A stretch of DNA of 6,719 nt from Actinomycetes bacterium (lineage in GTDB: Bacteria > Actinomycetota > Coriobacteriia > Coriobacteriales > Coriobacteriaceae). The stretch is from assembly GCA_023441725.1 (NCBI GenBank), contig JAEZNV010000073.1, forward strand, positions 1 through 6,719, given 5' to 3'. This document shows, piece after piece, positions 1 to 6,237 of the stretch; positions within the stretch are counted from its first letter, which is position 1, and every line of letters begins with the position of its first letter. A program made the translations under genes and the position numbers. A model generated the notes under the pieces. It saw nothing but the letters and a program-made list of their open reading frames with translations. It was not told the origin of the DNA and did not search any database.

Positions 1-2
1 CT

Positions 3-1247
3 CCCGAGAGCTACCTGGGCGAGGCCTGCGTCTGCCCCAAGTGCGGCGGCCATCACCTCAAGGCCGATAAGGACATCCTCGACGTGTGGTGGGATTCCGG
101 CGTCTCCTGGAAGGCCGTCTGCGAGTATCGCCCTGAGCTTGAGTACCCGGCGGATGTGTACCTCGAGGGCTCCGACCAGCATCGTGGTTGGTTCCAGAGC
201 TCGCTGCTCACCTCGGTGGGCGCCAACGGTCACGCTCCGTACAAGGCGGTCGTCTCGCAGGGCTTCACCCTCGACGGCCAGGGCCGCAAGATGTCCAAGT
301 CGCTCGGCAACGTCATCGACCCCAACAAGGTCTGCGACGAGATGGGCGCCGACATCATCCGTCTGTGGGTTGCGTCCGTCGATACCAGCTCCGACGTGTC
401 CATCGACCACGAGATTCTTGCTCGTACGTCCGATGCCTACCGTCGTTTCCGCAACACGCTGCGCTTCCTGCTCTCCGAGCTCGAGGGTCAGTTTGAGCCT
501 GAGACCGACGGTGTCGCCTTTGCCGACCTGCTGCCGCTCGACAAGCTCATGGTTGCCCGTCTGACCCAGGTTCAGGCCGAGGTCGACGATGCCTACGCCA
601 GCTACGAGTTCCCGCGCGCCTACCGTGCGCTTTACGACTTCGTGGTTACCGAGCTCTCCAACGTGTACCTCGACGCCCTGAAGGATCGTCTGTACTGCGA
701 CAAGCCCGGTTCGCTCGAGCGCCGTAGCGCCCAGACCGTGCTGGCCGAGCTCTTCTCGATGCTCATGCGCGACCTGCAGCCGATCCTGTCCTATACGGTC
801 GACGAGGCCATGGCCTATGCGCCTGCCGGCTGCGTCGACCACCAGAAGTACGCCGCGCTGCTCGATTGGTACAAGTCGCCCATCACGCTCGACGAGGCCA
901 ATGAGTTCGAGGGCGTGCTCGAGGCTTCGCTCGAGCTCCGTAGCGCCGTGACCAAGGCCCTTGAGGATGCCCGCTCCGCTGGCATCTTCACTAAGAGCCA
1001 GCAGGTCCGCGTCAAGGCGGTCGTTCCCGCCGAGATGTATGCGCTGCTGACCGGCGACAAGGCCGTCGACCTCGCCGAGTTCTACATCGTCTCCGATGTT
1101 GAGCTGACCCAGGGCGAGGAGCTCTCCGTTGCCATCGAGGCTGCCGAGGGCGAGTGCTGCGACCGTTGCTGGAACTACCGCACCACCGTCGGCGAGTACA
1201 ACGGCCACGCGCATATCTGCAAGCGCTGCGCGGAGGCGCTGAACTAG
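3..1247 (+). CDS. ileS: Isoleucyl-tRNA synthetase, C-terminal part (5' end outside window)
   Basis: Cytoplasmic enzyme that charges tRNA-Ile with isoleucine. The frame is open from base 3, so the gene starts upstream; about 414 residues of a protein usually over 900 long are visible. A Cys cluster (CVCPKC, bases 27-44) is followed by the class I synthetase signatures DVWWDSGVSW (from base 81) and GSDQHRGWFQSSLL, then the ATP-binding loop KMSKS at bases 288-302. After it comes the helical anticodon-binding region, and a C-terminal zinc knuckle made by Cys codons at 1158, 1167, 1218 and 1227 (CDRCW...CKRC). This zinc finger is typical of bacterial-type IleRS. The reading frame is intact to the TAG at 1245-1247. 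Codon use is strongly biased to G/C endings, as expected for a highly expressed gene. The family call is secure; only the N-terminal catalytic and editing parts cannot be checked. Confidence 0.97.
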   Translation, partial: PESYLGEACVCPKCGGHHLKADKDILDVWWDSGVSWKAVCEYRPELEYPADVYLEGSDQHRGWFQSSLLTSVGANGHAPYKAVVSQGFTLDGQGRKMSKSLGNVIDPNKVCDEMGADIIRLWVASVDTSSDVSIDHEILARTSDAYRRFRNTLRFLLSELEGQFEPETDGVAFADLLPLDKLMVARLTQVQAEVDDAYASYEFPRAYRALYDFVVTELSNVYLDALKDRLYCDKPGSLERRSAQTVLAELFSMLMRDLQPILSYTVDEAMAYAPAGCVDHQKYAALLDWYKSPITLDEANEFEGVLEASLELRSAVTKALEDARSAGIFTKSQQVRVKAVVPAEMYALLTGDKAVDLAEFYIVSDVELTQGEELSVAIEAAEGECCDRCWNYRTTVGEYNGHAHICKRCAEALN

Positions 1248-1248
1248 C

Positions 1249-1295
1249 CGTTGGGGACGTTCTTAAACGACTGTCAAACAAGAACGTCCCCAACG
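1249..1295. repeat. Perfect 16-bp intergenic palindrome, REP-like, containing GGGGACGTTCTT
   Basis: The arms are 1249-1264 (CGTTGGGGACGTTCTT) and 1280-1295, exact reverse complements, around a 15-base loop at 1265-1279. The element starts one base after the ileS stop codon and lies upstream of a separate canonical terminator at 1314-1352. It has no T-tract of its own, so termination is not its obvious job. The GGGGAC core recurs in the hairpin at 4463-4503. I recall GGGGAC palindromes as dispersed REP-type repeats associated with RAYT (IS200-like) transposases in several bacterial groups. Assigning this one to such a family is inference. Confidence 0.7.
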
Positions 1296-1313
1296 TCAAC
1301 TTTTGTCACGTCC

Positions 1314-1352
1314 AAGCGGCATTCTGTTTTTCGGAATGCCGCTTTCGTTTTT
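1314..1352 (+). terminator. Rho-independent terminator of ileS
   Basis: An 11-bp perfect stem (AAGCGGCATTC at 1314-1324 with its complement at 1334-1344) closes a 9-base T-rich loop. TTTCG and then TTTTT at 1348-1352 follow. This is the standard intrinsic terminator layout for the + strand, about 65 bases after the ileS stop. It separates ileS from lspA, so lspA probably needs its own promoter. Confidence 0.85.
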
Positions 1353-1406
1353 AGCTGGTTATTTCGCTTGCGTTGGTGGATATGTCGTGCGTTCTGCTTA
1401 TGGCAA

Positions 1407-1412
1407 TATAAG
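1407..1412 (+). promoter_or_regulatory. Possible -10 element upstream of lspA (TATAAG)
   Basis: TATAAG lies in the more A+T-rich stretch between the ileS terminator and lspA and matches five of six bases of the sigma-70-type -10 consensus. No good -35 hexamer sits 16-18 bases upstream, so support is weak. The terminator before it implies a promoter somewhere in 1353-1462; the rest of this stretch shows nothing else I can name. Confidence 0.35.
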
Positions 1413-1451
1413 ATGGATTATTGCGTAAACGGAATTTGATTATCTGAGGGT

Positions 1452-1456
1452 AGGGG
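1452..1456 (+). promoter_or_regulatory. lspA: Ribosome binding site (AGGGG) favouring a TTG start for lspA
   Basis: AGGGG ends six bases before the TTG at 1463, a good spacing. The in-frame ATG at 1481 has only a GGGG run that ends about three bases before it (1475-1478), which is too close. This favours the TTG start. Confidence 0.55.
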
Positions 1457-1462
1457 ATTGAT

Positions 1463-2062
1463 TTGGGTCGTGCTGGGGATATGACGCCGCCTTTGCGTTG
1501 GCGGTTGGGTGTTGCTGGTGGGGTAGCGCTTGTTGTGCTGCTTGTCGACCAGCTGACCAAGCTTGCGGTTCGTGCCGTGGGCGATGCTCTGCATGTGACT
1601 GTTATCCCCGGTGTCATCGACTTTATGTTTGTCCGCAATATCGGCGCTGCCTTTAGTATGGGTGAGGGGCATGGCATCGCGTTTGCCGTGCTGGCGTTGG
1701 CGGTCATTATCGCTATTGCCGTGTACCTCGTTCGTGCACCCCAGCTCGCCCATCTTGAGGTTGTGGGCATGGCGATGGTTGCGGGCGGTGCTATCGGCAA
1801 CGCTATCGATCGTTTGGCCTTTGGCTTCGTGACCGATTTTATTGCCACCACCTTCATCGACTTCCCTGTCTTCAATGTGGCCGATATCGGCATTACCTTG
1901 GGCGTCGTGCTCGCCCTCTTTGGCTATATGTTCTTGAGCCCCGCGGCCCGTGAGGTCGATGCGACCGCCGAGCTTAACGCTCGTGACGAGGCCCGCGCCA
2001 AGCGCAAGGCTAAACAACGTGGGGAGCGTGCCCGCAAGATTCGCGAAAGGAATGAGCGCTAA
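1463..2062 (+). CDS. lspA: Lipoprotein signal peptidase (signal peptidase II)
   Basis: Inner-membrane aspartic protease that removes the signal peptide from diacylglyceryl-modified prolipoproteins. The 199 residues carry all family blocks: DQLTK (29-33), NIGAAFS (59-65), GGAIGNAIDR (108-117), VTDFI and FNVADIGI. The catalytic pair is by homology D125 (in VTDFI) and D141 (in FNVAD). Four hydrophobic segments are visible near residues 17-36, 70-90, 99-117 and 142-158. After them comes a hydrophilic tail (about 160-199) very rich in Arg, Lys and Glu, which makes the protein longer than the usual 150-170. I use the TTG start because of the AGGGG upstream; the alternative ATG at 1481 would remove six residues. 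The stop overlaps the next start by one base, so the two genes are very probably translated together. Confidence 0.95.
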   Translation: MGRAGDMTPPLRWRLGVAGGVALVVLLVDQLTKLAVRAVGDALHVTVIPGVIDFMFVRNIGAAFSMGEGHGIAFAVLALAVIIAIAVYLVRAPQLAHLEVVGMAMVAGGAIGNAIDRLAFGFVTDFIATTFIDFPVFNVADIGITLGVVLALFGYMFLSPAAREVDATAELNARDEARAKRKAKQRGERARKIRERNER

Positions 2063-3075
2063 TGGCCGACATCCATATTCTCGTTGCCGACGATTCCGCT
2101 GGTCAGCGTCTTGACGCCTATCTGGGCGCCAACGATGGCTGTCCCACGCGCTCTGCCTGCGCGCATCTGATCGAGGGAGGCGCCGTGGCCGTCAACGGCG
2201 AGACCTGCCTGTCAAAAAAGTATGCCGTGCGCTCCGGTGACCGCATCTCGGTCGACCTGCCCGAGCCGCACGATCCTACTGATGTGATTCCCGAGGCCAT
2301 TCCCCTCGATATCCGTTACGAGGACGACTACCTCATCGTGCTCTCTAAGCAGCGCGGCCTGGTGTGCCATCCCGCCCATGGCCACGAGAGCGGCACCCTT
2401 GCAAACGCTCTGGTCTACCACTGCGGTATCGATCATCTTGGTACCGTGCAGGGTGAGGACCGCCCCGGCATCGTGCATCGCCTGGATCGCGATACCTCGG
2501 GCCTTATGCTCGCGGCAAAAGACGACGACACCCAGCGCGCGCTTCAAAATCTTATCCGCACGCGCACGCTCGACCGTCGCTATATCACGCTCGTTCATGG
2601 TCACATCGCCATGGACGAGGGCACTATCAACACCGGTATCGCCCGGTCTACGCGCGACCGTGTCAAGATGGCGGTTTCTGATGACCCCTTTGCGCGCCAG
2701 GCCATTACGACCTTTAAGGTCCTTGAGCGCTACGATTCCACGCGTTTTGACGACGGCTATACGCTCGTCGAGTGCCACCTGTTTACCGGTCGCACGCATC
2801 AGATTCGTGTGCACATGCGCCATATCAACCATGCCTGCGTGGGCGACCCGCTCTACGGCAAGTGTGATACGCGTGCCGATCTGGGTCTGACCAGGCAGTT
2901 CCTCCATTCTTGGCGCGTGGCGTTCGACCATCCCGTGACGGGCGAGCGCATCGAGTGTCGCGACGAGCTGCCGTGGGATTTTGCGGCGGTTTTGGATGAC
3001 CTGGCCCCGCGTTCGCTCGGTCTCACTGCCGCTGGCGACGAAATCGTCCCGCAGCTCGGTCTGCTCGAAGCCTAA
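2062..3075 (+). CDS. RluA-family rRNA pseudouridine synthase (RluD/YlyB-like)
   Basis: Converts specific uridines to pseudouridine in structured RNA, most likely 23S rRNA. In 337 residues there is an N-terminal S4 RNA-binding domain (about 14-65, starting GQRLDAYL), then the catalytic domain. The signature HRLDRDTSGLML (139-150) contains the catalytic Asp, D142 by homology. RTHQIRVHMRH (about 244-254) and GDPLYG follow, both typical of RluA-type enzymes. The ATG overlaps the lspA stop in the sequence TAATG, and AAAGGA at 2046-2051 can serve as ribosome binding site. Bacillus has the same pair (lspA-ylyB), so the order is a conserved one. The S4 domain and length suggest RluD or RluC rather than RluA, but the target uridines cannot be read from sequence, so I give no symbol. 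Confidence 0.94.
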   Translation: MADIHILVADDSAGQRLDAYLGANDGCPTRSACAHLIEGGAVAVNGETCLSKKYAVRSGDRISVDLPEPHDPTDVIPEAIPLDIRYEDDYLIVLSKQRGLVCHPAHGHESGTLANALVYHCGIDHLGTVQGEDRPGIVHRLDRDTSGLMLAAKDDDTQRALQNLIRTRTLDRRYITLVHGHIAMDEGTINTGIARSTRDRVKMAVSDDPFARQAITTFKVLERYDSTRFDDGYTLVECHLFTGRTHQIRVHMRHINHACVGDPLYGKCDTRADLGLTRQFLHSWRVAFDHPVTGERIECRDELPWDFAAVLDDLAPRSLGLTAAGDEIVPQLGLLEA

Positions 3076-3094
3076 CCAGTATTTAGGTGGTTTC

Positions 3095-3121
3095 TTGAAC
3101 TCGGTATGCCTGCGGTAAGAT
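3095..3121 (+). promoter_or_regulatory. Possible promoter for the glycosyltransferase gene
   Basis: TTGAAC at 3095-3100 resembles a -35 box, and TAAGAT at 3116-3121 (four of six consensus bases) resembles a -10 box. The spacer is 15 bases, shorter than ideal; shifted -10 readings inside TAAGATATAC fit less well. The 83-base gap after the pseudouridine synthase gene makes a separate promoter plausible. No clear terminator lies between the two genes, so read-through from the lspA operon is also possible. Confidence 0.4.
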
Positions 3122-3148
3122 ATACGGTTGTTTACGTAACGCGTTGCT

Positions 3149-3153
3149 GGGAG
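3149..3153 (+). promoter_or_regulatory. Ribosome binding site (GGGAG) deciding the glycosyltransferase start
   Basis: GGGAG ends five bases before the ATG at 3159. The upstream in-frame TTG at 3144 has no purine-rich site before it and would place this GGGAG inside the coding region. ATG 3159 is therefore the better start. Confidence 0.65.
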
Positions 3154-3158
3154 CCTGC

Positions 3159-4454
3159 ATGCTCGCCTTTTTACAAACCAACACACCCATCGTGATCTTC
3201 AATCAGATTGTCGTCACGCTGCTCACGGTCTGCTTTCTGTACCAGGTGGTCTTCTTTGTCATCGGCGCTCTTCGTGGCGAGGTCGCGCCCCCTAAGGCCA
3301 AAAAGCTGCATCGTTATGCCTTCTTTATTGCAGCGCATAACGAGGAAGCCGTTATCGCCAATCTTGTTCGCTCCATCAAGGACCAGGATTATCCGTCCGA
3401 GCTCATCGAGGTCTTTGTGGTCGCCGATGCCTGTACCGATAACACGGCACAGCTCGCGCGCGAGGCGGGCGCCATCGTCTATGAGCGCAATGACCTGGCC
3501 CGTAAGGGCAAGAGCTGGGTCATGGACTTTGGTTTCGATCGCATTCTCAACGAGTATCCCGATACGTTTGAGGGCTACTTTATCTTCGATGCCGATAACG
3601 TCATTTCCCGTGATTACGTATCCAAGATGAACGATGCTTTTGACCAGGGCTTTCATGTGGTCACCAGTTACCGCAACTCTAAGAACTTCGGCAGCTCGTG
3701 GATCTCTGCGGCTAACGCCACCTGGTATCTGCGTGAGGCCCGCTTCCTCAACAACGCGCGTAATATCTGCAAGACGTCCTGCGCTGTCTCGGGTTCGGGC
3801 TACCTCATCTCCGCTAGTGTTATTGAGGGCATGCACGGCTGGCAGTTCCATACACTGACCGAGGACATCCAGTTCACCACGTTCTGCGCCATTCACGGCA
3901 TTCGCATCGGTTATGCGCCGGCGGAGTTCTTTGACGAGCAGCCCGTGCCGTTTAAGGCGTCCTGGAAACAGCGCATGCGTTGGACCAAGGGCTTCTACCA
4001 GGTCTTTTTTACCTATGGCAAGCATCTTGTCAAATCGACATTCCGCTATCATCGCTTTGCCGCTTATGACATGTTTATGACCATCGCTCCGGGCATGCTA
4101 CTGTCCCTGATCTCCATGCTCGCCAACGCGACCTTCCTCATCGTGGGCGGGCTTTCGCACGGCTTCTTGGCCACCGAGGTCGAGATGCAGGCTTGTGCCG
4201 CCTCGCTCATTATGACCTTCGTGATGATGTACCAGACTTTCTTTATCCTGGCGCTACTCACGACCATCTTCGAGTACAAGCACATTCATTGCGCGCAAAA
4301 GTGGCGTTTGGTGACCAACCTGTTTACCTTCCCGATCTTTATGTTCAGCTATATTCCCATCACGGTGGCAGCCCTGTTCCTGAAGGTCGACTGGGTCCCG
4401 ACGCAGCATGCTGTCAACGTTACCCTCGACGAGGTCATGCAAGGCGCCAAATAA
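3159..4454 (+). CDS. Membrane-bound family 2 glycosyltransferase (processive type)
   Basis: Transfers sugars from a nucleotide-sugar donor, probably to a growing surface polysaccharide or glycolipid at the cytoplasmic face of the membrane. The 431 residues begin with one hydrophobic segment (about 11-37). The GT-A domain opens with FFIAAHNEE (55-63) and carries VVADACTDNT (D90, D94), the metal-binding FDADN (143-147), the catalytic-base motif TED (234-236) and QRMRW (271-275). This D, DxD, TED, QxxRW set is the hallmark of processive enzymes such as cellulose, chitin and hyaluronan synthases. Three hydrophobic stretches follow (about 305-333, 345-370, 384-408), and the conserved-looking DWVPTQH lies near 410-416. 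There is no PilZ domain and no polysaccharide export or polymerase gene beside it, so donor and product are unknown. The frame is intact, and a strong hairpin follows the stop. Confidence 0.9.
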   Translation: MLAFLQTNTPIVIFNQIVVTLLTVCFLYQVVFFVIGALRGEVAPPKAKKLHRYAFFIAAHNEEAVIANLVRSIKDQDYPSELIEVFVVADACTDNTAQLAREAGAIVYERNDLARKGKSWVMDFGFDRILNEYPDTFEGYFIFDADNVISRDYVSKMNDAFDQGFHVVTSYRNSKNFGSSWISAANATWYLREARFLNNARNICKTSCAVSGSGYLISASVIEGMHGWQFHTLTEDIQFTTFCAIHGIRIGYAPAEFFDEQPVPFKASWKQRMRWTKGFYQVFFTYGKHLVKSTFRYHRFAAYDMFMTIAPGMLLSLISMLANATFLIVGGLSHGFLATEVEMQACAASLIMTFVMMYQTFFILALLTTIFEYKHIHCAQKWRLVTNLFTFPIFMFSYIPITVAALFLKVDWVPTQHAVNVTLDEVMQGAK

Positions 4455-4462
4455 CCACCACC

Positions 4463-4503
4463 AAAACCACCGCAAAGGGGACAGGCACCTTTGTGGTGGT
4501 TTT
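4463..4503. terminator. 16-bp hairpin terminator with an embedded GGGGACAGGCACC (REP-like) core
   Basis: The arms 4463-4478 and 4488-4503 pair over 16 positions with one G-U wobble (4472/4494), around the 9-base loop GGACAGGCA. The stem has A's at its 5' foot and T's at 4500-4504, so it can act as an intrinsic terminator, possibly in both directions. It starts eight bases after the glycosyltransferase stop. The inner part, AAAGGGGACAGGCACCTTT (4474-4492), is itself a palindrome and resembles dispersed GGGGACAGGCACC repeats that I recall from other genomes. The outer AAAACCACC/GGTGGTTTT looks like an ordinary terminator stem. Terminator function is likely; the repeat identity is inference. Confidence 0.75.
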
Positions 4504-4524
4504 TGCGTTTGAGTAGCTGTCCAT

Positions 4525-4529
4525 GGAGG
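4525..4529 (+). promoter_or_regulatory. Ribosome binding site (GGAGG) for the prepilin peptidase gene
   Basis: A perfect GGAGG ends six bases before the ATG at 4536. A longer in-frame reading from the TTG at 4491 would start inside the terminator hairpin and adds 15 residues with no family resemblance. The site therefore fixes the start at 4536. Confidence 0.85.
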
Positions 4530-4535
4530 TGCACG

Positions 4536-4958
4536 ATGTCCTACATCCCATTTTGGATTTGCATCTTTGCCGGTGCGGTGGTTGATGCCCGTGAGCGGCG
4601 GTTTCCGAATGCGCTTGCCGGTGCGTGTGCGGTGGCGGCGTTAGCAGGCGTTTGGCTCGACAGGGGCGTTAACACTGCACTTGATCATGCCGGTCTTGCG
4701 GTCATTGTCTACCTTGCCCTTGTGCTTACTGAGTCACTCTGGCGTCGTGTTCGCCACGCTCCCGGCATTGGCATGGGGGACGTCAAGGCGCTCTTCGCGC
4801 TTTGCACGCTCGACCCTATGGGCGGCATCGTGGCATTTGCCATCGCGCTCCTGGTCCTTGCCCTCTCCTGCCTCTTCACAAAATCGCGCTCCCTGCCATT
4901 GCTCCCGTTTTTGGTGCCGATTTTTGCCATAATCGAGGTCGTGGGCTGCACATTGTAA
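4536..4958 (+). CDS. Small type IV prepilin peptidase (A24 family, TadV/CpaA-like)
   Basis: Membrane aspartic protease that cleaves the short leader from type IV or Flp-type prepilins. At 140 residues it has only the peptidase part; the N-terminal Cys-rich and methyltransferase region of PilD-type enzymes is absent, as in TadV, CpaA and archaeal forms. The two active-site blocks are present: VVDARERRFPN, with D17 followed by the usual R..PN, and GIGMGDVK (77-84), the GxGxGDxK motif with D82. Hydrophobic segments lie near 3-16, 26-41, 51-68, 95-112 and 119-137, which fits a polytopic protein. No pilin, secretion ATPase or other tad/pil gene is in the window, so its substrates must be encoded elsewhere. 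Only 31 bases separate it from the dNTPase gene, so the two may share a transcript. Confidence 0.88.
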   Translation: MSYIPFWICIFAGAVVDARERRFPNALAGACAVAALAGVWLDRGVNTALDHAGLAVIVYLALVLTESLWRRVRHAPGIGMGDVKALFALCTLDPMGGIVAFAIALLVLALSCLFTKSRSLPLLPFLVPIFAIIEVVGCTL

Positions 4959-4977
4959 CCGATTGCGCATCCTTCTT

Positions 4978-4983
4978 AAGGAG
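4978..4983 (+). promoter_or_regulatory. Ribosome binding site (AAGGAG) for the dNTPase gene
   Basis: AAGGAG ends six bases before the ATG at 4990. The in-frame TTG at 4963, nine codons earlier, has no such site and would put this one inside the gene. The start is therefore set at 4990. Confidence 0.85.
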
Positions 4984-4989
4984 CATGCC

Positions 4990-6237
4990 ATGGCAACTAA
5001 TCAAGAAACGGCCGTCATTAAGGCGCGCATGGACCGCATTCCCGCGGCGTTGTCGCCCGAACTCGTCGAGCGCATTTCCGCCGATCGCGCTTCGGGTGCC
5101 GTCAATCCGTATCGTTGCAACGACGACCAGGTCATTCGTCGAATTGATCGCGCTGCCGACAAAGGCACGCTCATGCGCCCGGCGTTTATGCGCGATACCG
5201 AAAAGATTCTGCATTTGCCTGCATACACGCGTTATGCAGGCAAAACGCAGGTCTTTAGCTTCCGTAGCAACGACGACCTGTCACGCCGCGGTCTGCACGT
5301 GCAGCTTGTTTCGCGCATTGCGCGCGATATCGGTCGCGCCCTGGGGCTCAACTGCGATCTGATCGAGGCGATTGGCCTGGGCCACGACTTAGGACACACG
5401 CCCTTTGGCCACGCCGGTGAGCGCTTTCTCAACGATATCTATCACGAGCGCACGGGTCGCTACTTTTTCCATAACGTGCAGTCGGTCCGCGTGCTCGATG
5501 CCCTGTACGGCCGCAACGTGTCGCTCCAGACGCTCGATGGCGTGTTGTGCCATAACGGCGAATATGAGCAGCGCGTATTTGAGCTGTCACACATGGCATC
5601 CTTTGGTCAGTTCGATCAGACGGTTGAGGACTGTATTGCCAAGGGCTATAGCGCAATTGAGCACCTGCGTCCCATGACGCTCGAGGGCTGCGTGGTCCGC
5701 ATCTCGGATATCCTTGCCTACGTTGGGCGCGATCGCCAAGACGCCATTGCGGCGGGCCTGCTGTCGCCCGATGCTTTTGACGATGGCCTGGGTGGGGCAT
5801 ACAACAGCTGGATCCTTACGCATGCCTCCATCGATATCGTTGAGCACAGCTATGGTAAGCCGCGCATAGAGATGAGCGAGGAGCTGTTTGAGGAAATCCG
5901 CCGAGCCAAGCGCGAGAACTACGAGAAGATCTATAGCAAGGGCGGCATCGAAGGCGACTCCGAAGCGGAACTGCGCGAGGCGTTCGAAAAGCTCTACGAC
6001 CGTTGTCTGCAGGATATAAACGAAGGCGACGAGTCCTCGTACATCTTTAAGCACCACATTTCTCGCATTGATCAGCAGCTTTCCTACTACGACCGTACCT
6101 ATGCCTGGCAGGACGACAAGGATCAAGCGGTAGTGGATTACATCGCGAGCATGACGGACGGCTATTTCCGCGAGCTCACGAGCAAGTTGTTCCCTGGTCT
6201 GGAGTTTCCGCACCGTACCTATATTAACGAACGGTAG
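4990..6237 (+). CDS. HD-domain dNTP triphosphohydrolase (dGTPase family)
   Basis: Predicted cytoplasmic metal enzyme that splits dNTPs into deoxynucleoside and triphosphate, trimming the DNA precursor pool. The 415 residues show the dGTPase-family order: TRYAGKTQVFSF (80-91), H103 in RRGLHVQLVSRIARDIG, the HD pair H132-D133 in GLGHDLGHTPFGHAGERFLN (129-148), HNVQSVRVLD (161-170), and the last metal ligand D240 in VVRISDILAY. The four ligands H103, H132, D133 and D240 are all present, so it should be active. The first histidine block reads RRGLHVQ rather than the RTRLTHS of classical Dgt; I recall this variant in a Firmicutes/Actinobacteria subfamily. Preferred dNTP and any allosteric activator cannot be read from sequence. 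The last codons overlap a LexA-box-like dyad (6227-6242) that probably belongs to the next gene. Confidence 0.9.
   Translation: MATNQETAVIKARMDRIPAALSPELVERISADRASGAVNPYRCNDDQVIRRIDRAADKGTLMRPAFMRDTEKILHLPAYTRYAGKTQVFSFRSNDDLSRRGLHVQLVSRIARDIGRALGLNCDLIEAIGLGHDLGHTPFGHAGERFLNDIYHERTGRYFFHNVQSVRVLDALYGRNVSLQTLDGVLCHNGEYEQRVFELSHMASFGQFDQTVEDCIAKGYSAIEHLRPMTLEGCVVRISDILAYVGRDRQDAIAAGLLSPDAFDDGLGGAYNSWILTHASIDIVEHSYGKPRIEMSEELFEEIRRAKRENYEKIYSKGGIEGDSEAELREAFEKLYDRCLQDINEGDESSYIFKHHISRIDQQLSYYDRTYAWQDDKDQAVVDYIASMTDGYFRELTSKLFPGLEFPHRTYINER

Noticed and set aside
1154..1439. Small + strand open frames over the ileS end and the intergenic palindrome
   Set aside because: They cross the palindrome and terminator, have no ribosome binding site, and give arginine-rich or phenylalanine-rich products typical of out-of-frame reading.
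1353..1462. Riboswitch or attenuator in the lspA leader
   Set aside because: No conserved riboswitch core, T-box motif or alternative terminator pairing is visible in this roughly 110-base stretch.
1351..2017. Two long open frames on the - strand across lspA (180 and 199 codons)
   Set aside because: They lie antisense to lspA, which has every family motif. Their products are low-complexity and show no recognisable domain, as expected from codon bias on the opposite strand.
3074..3093. Possible terminator after the pseudouridine synthase gene (AACCA ... TGGTT)
   Set aside because: The stem is only five pairs and has no T-tract after it, which is too weak to call.
2212..3186. A 324-codon open frame on the - strand
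   Set aside because: It mirrors the pseudouridine synthase gene on the + strand and has no motif or convincing ribosome binding site.
3171..4052. A 293-codon open frame on the - strand
   Set aside because: It is the antisense shadow of the glycosyltransferase gene, whose catalytic motifs are intact on the + strand.
4452..4471. Short direct repeat of CCACC units just after the glycosyltransferase stop
   Set aside because: It is too short and simple to be called a repeat, and is explained by the left foot of the terminator hairpin.
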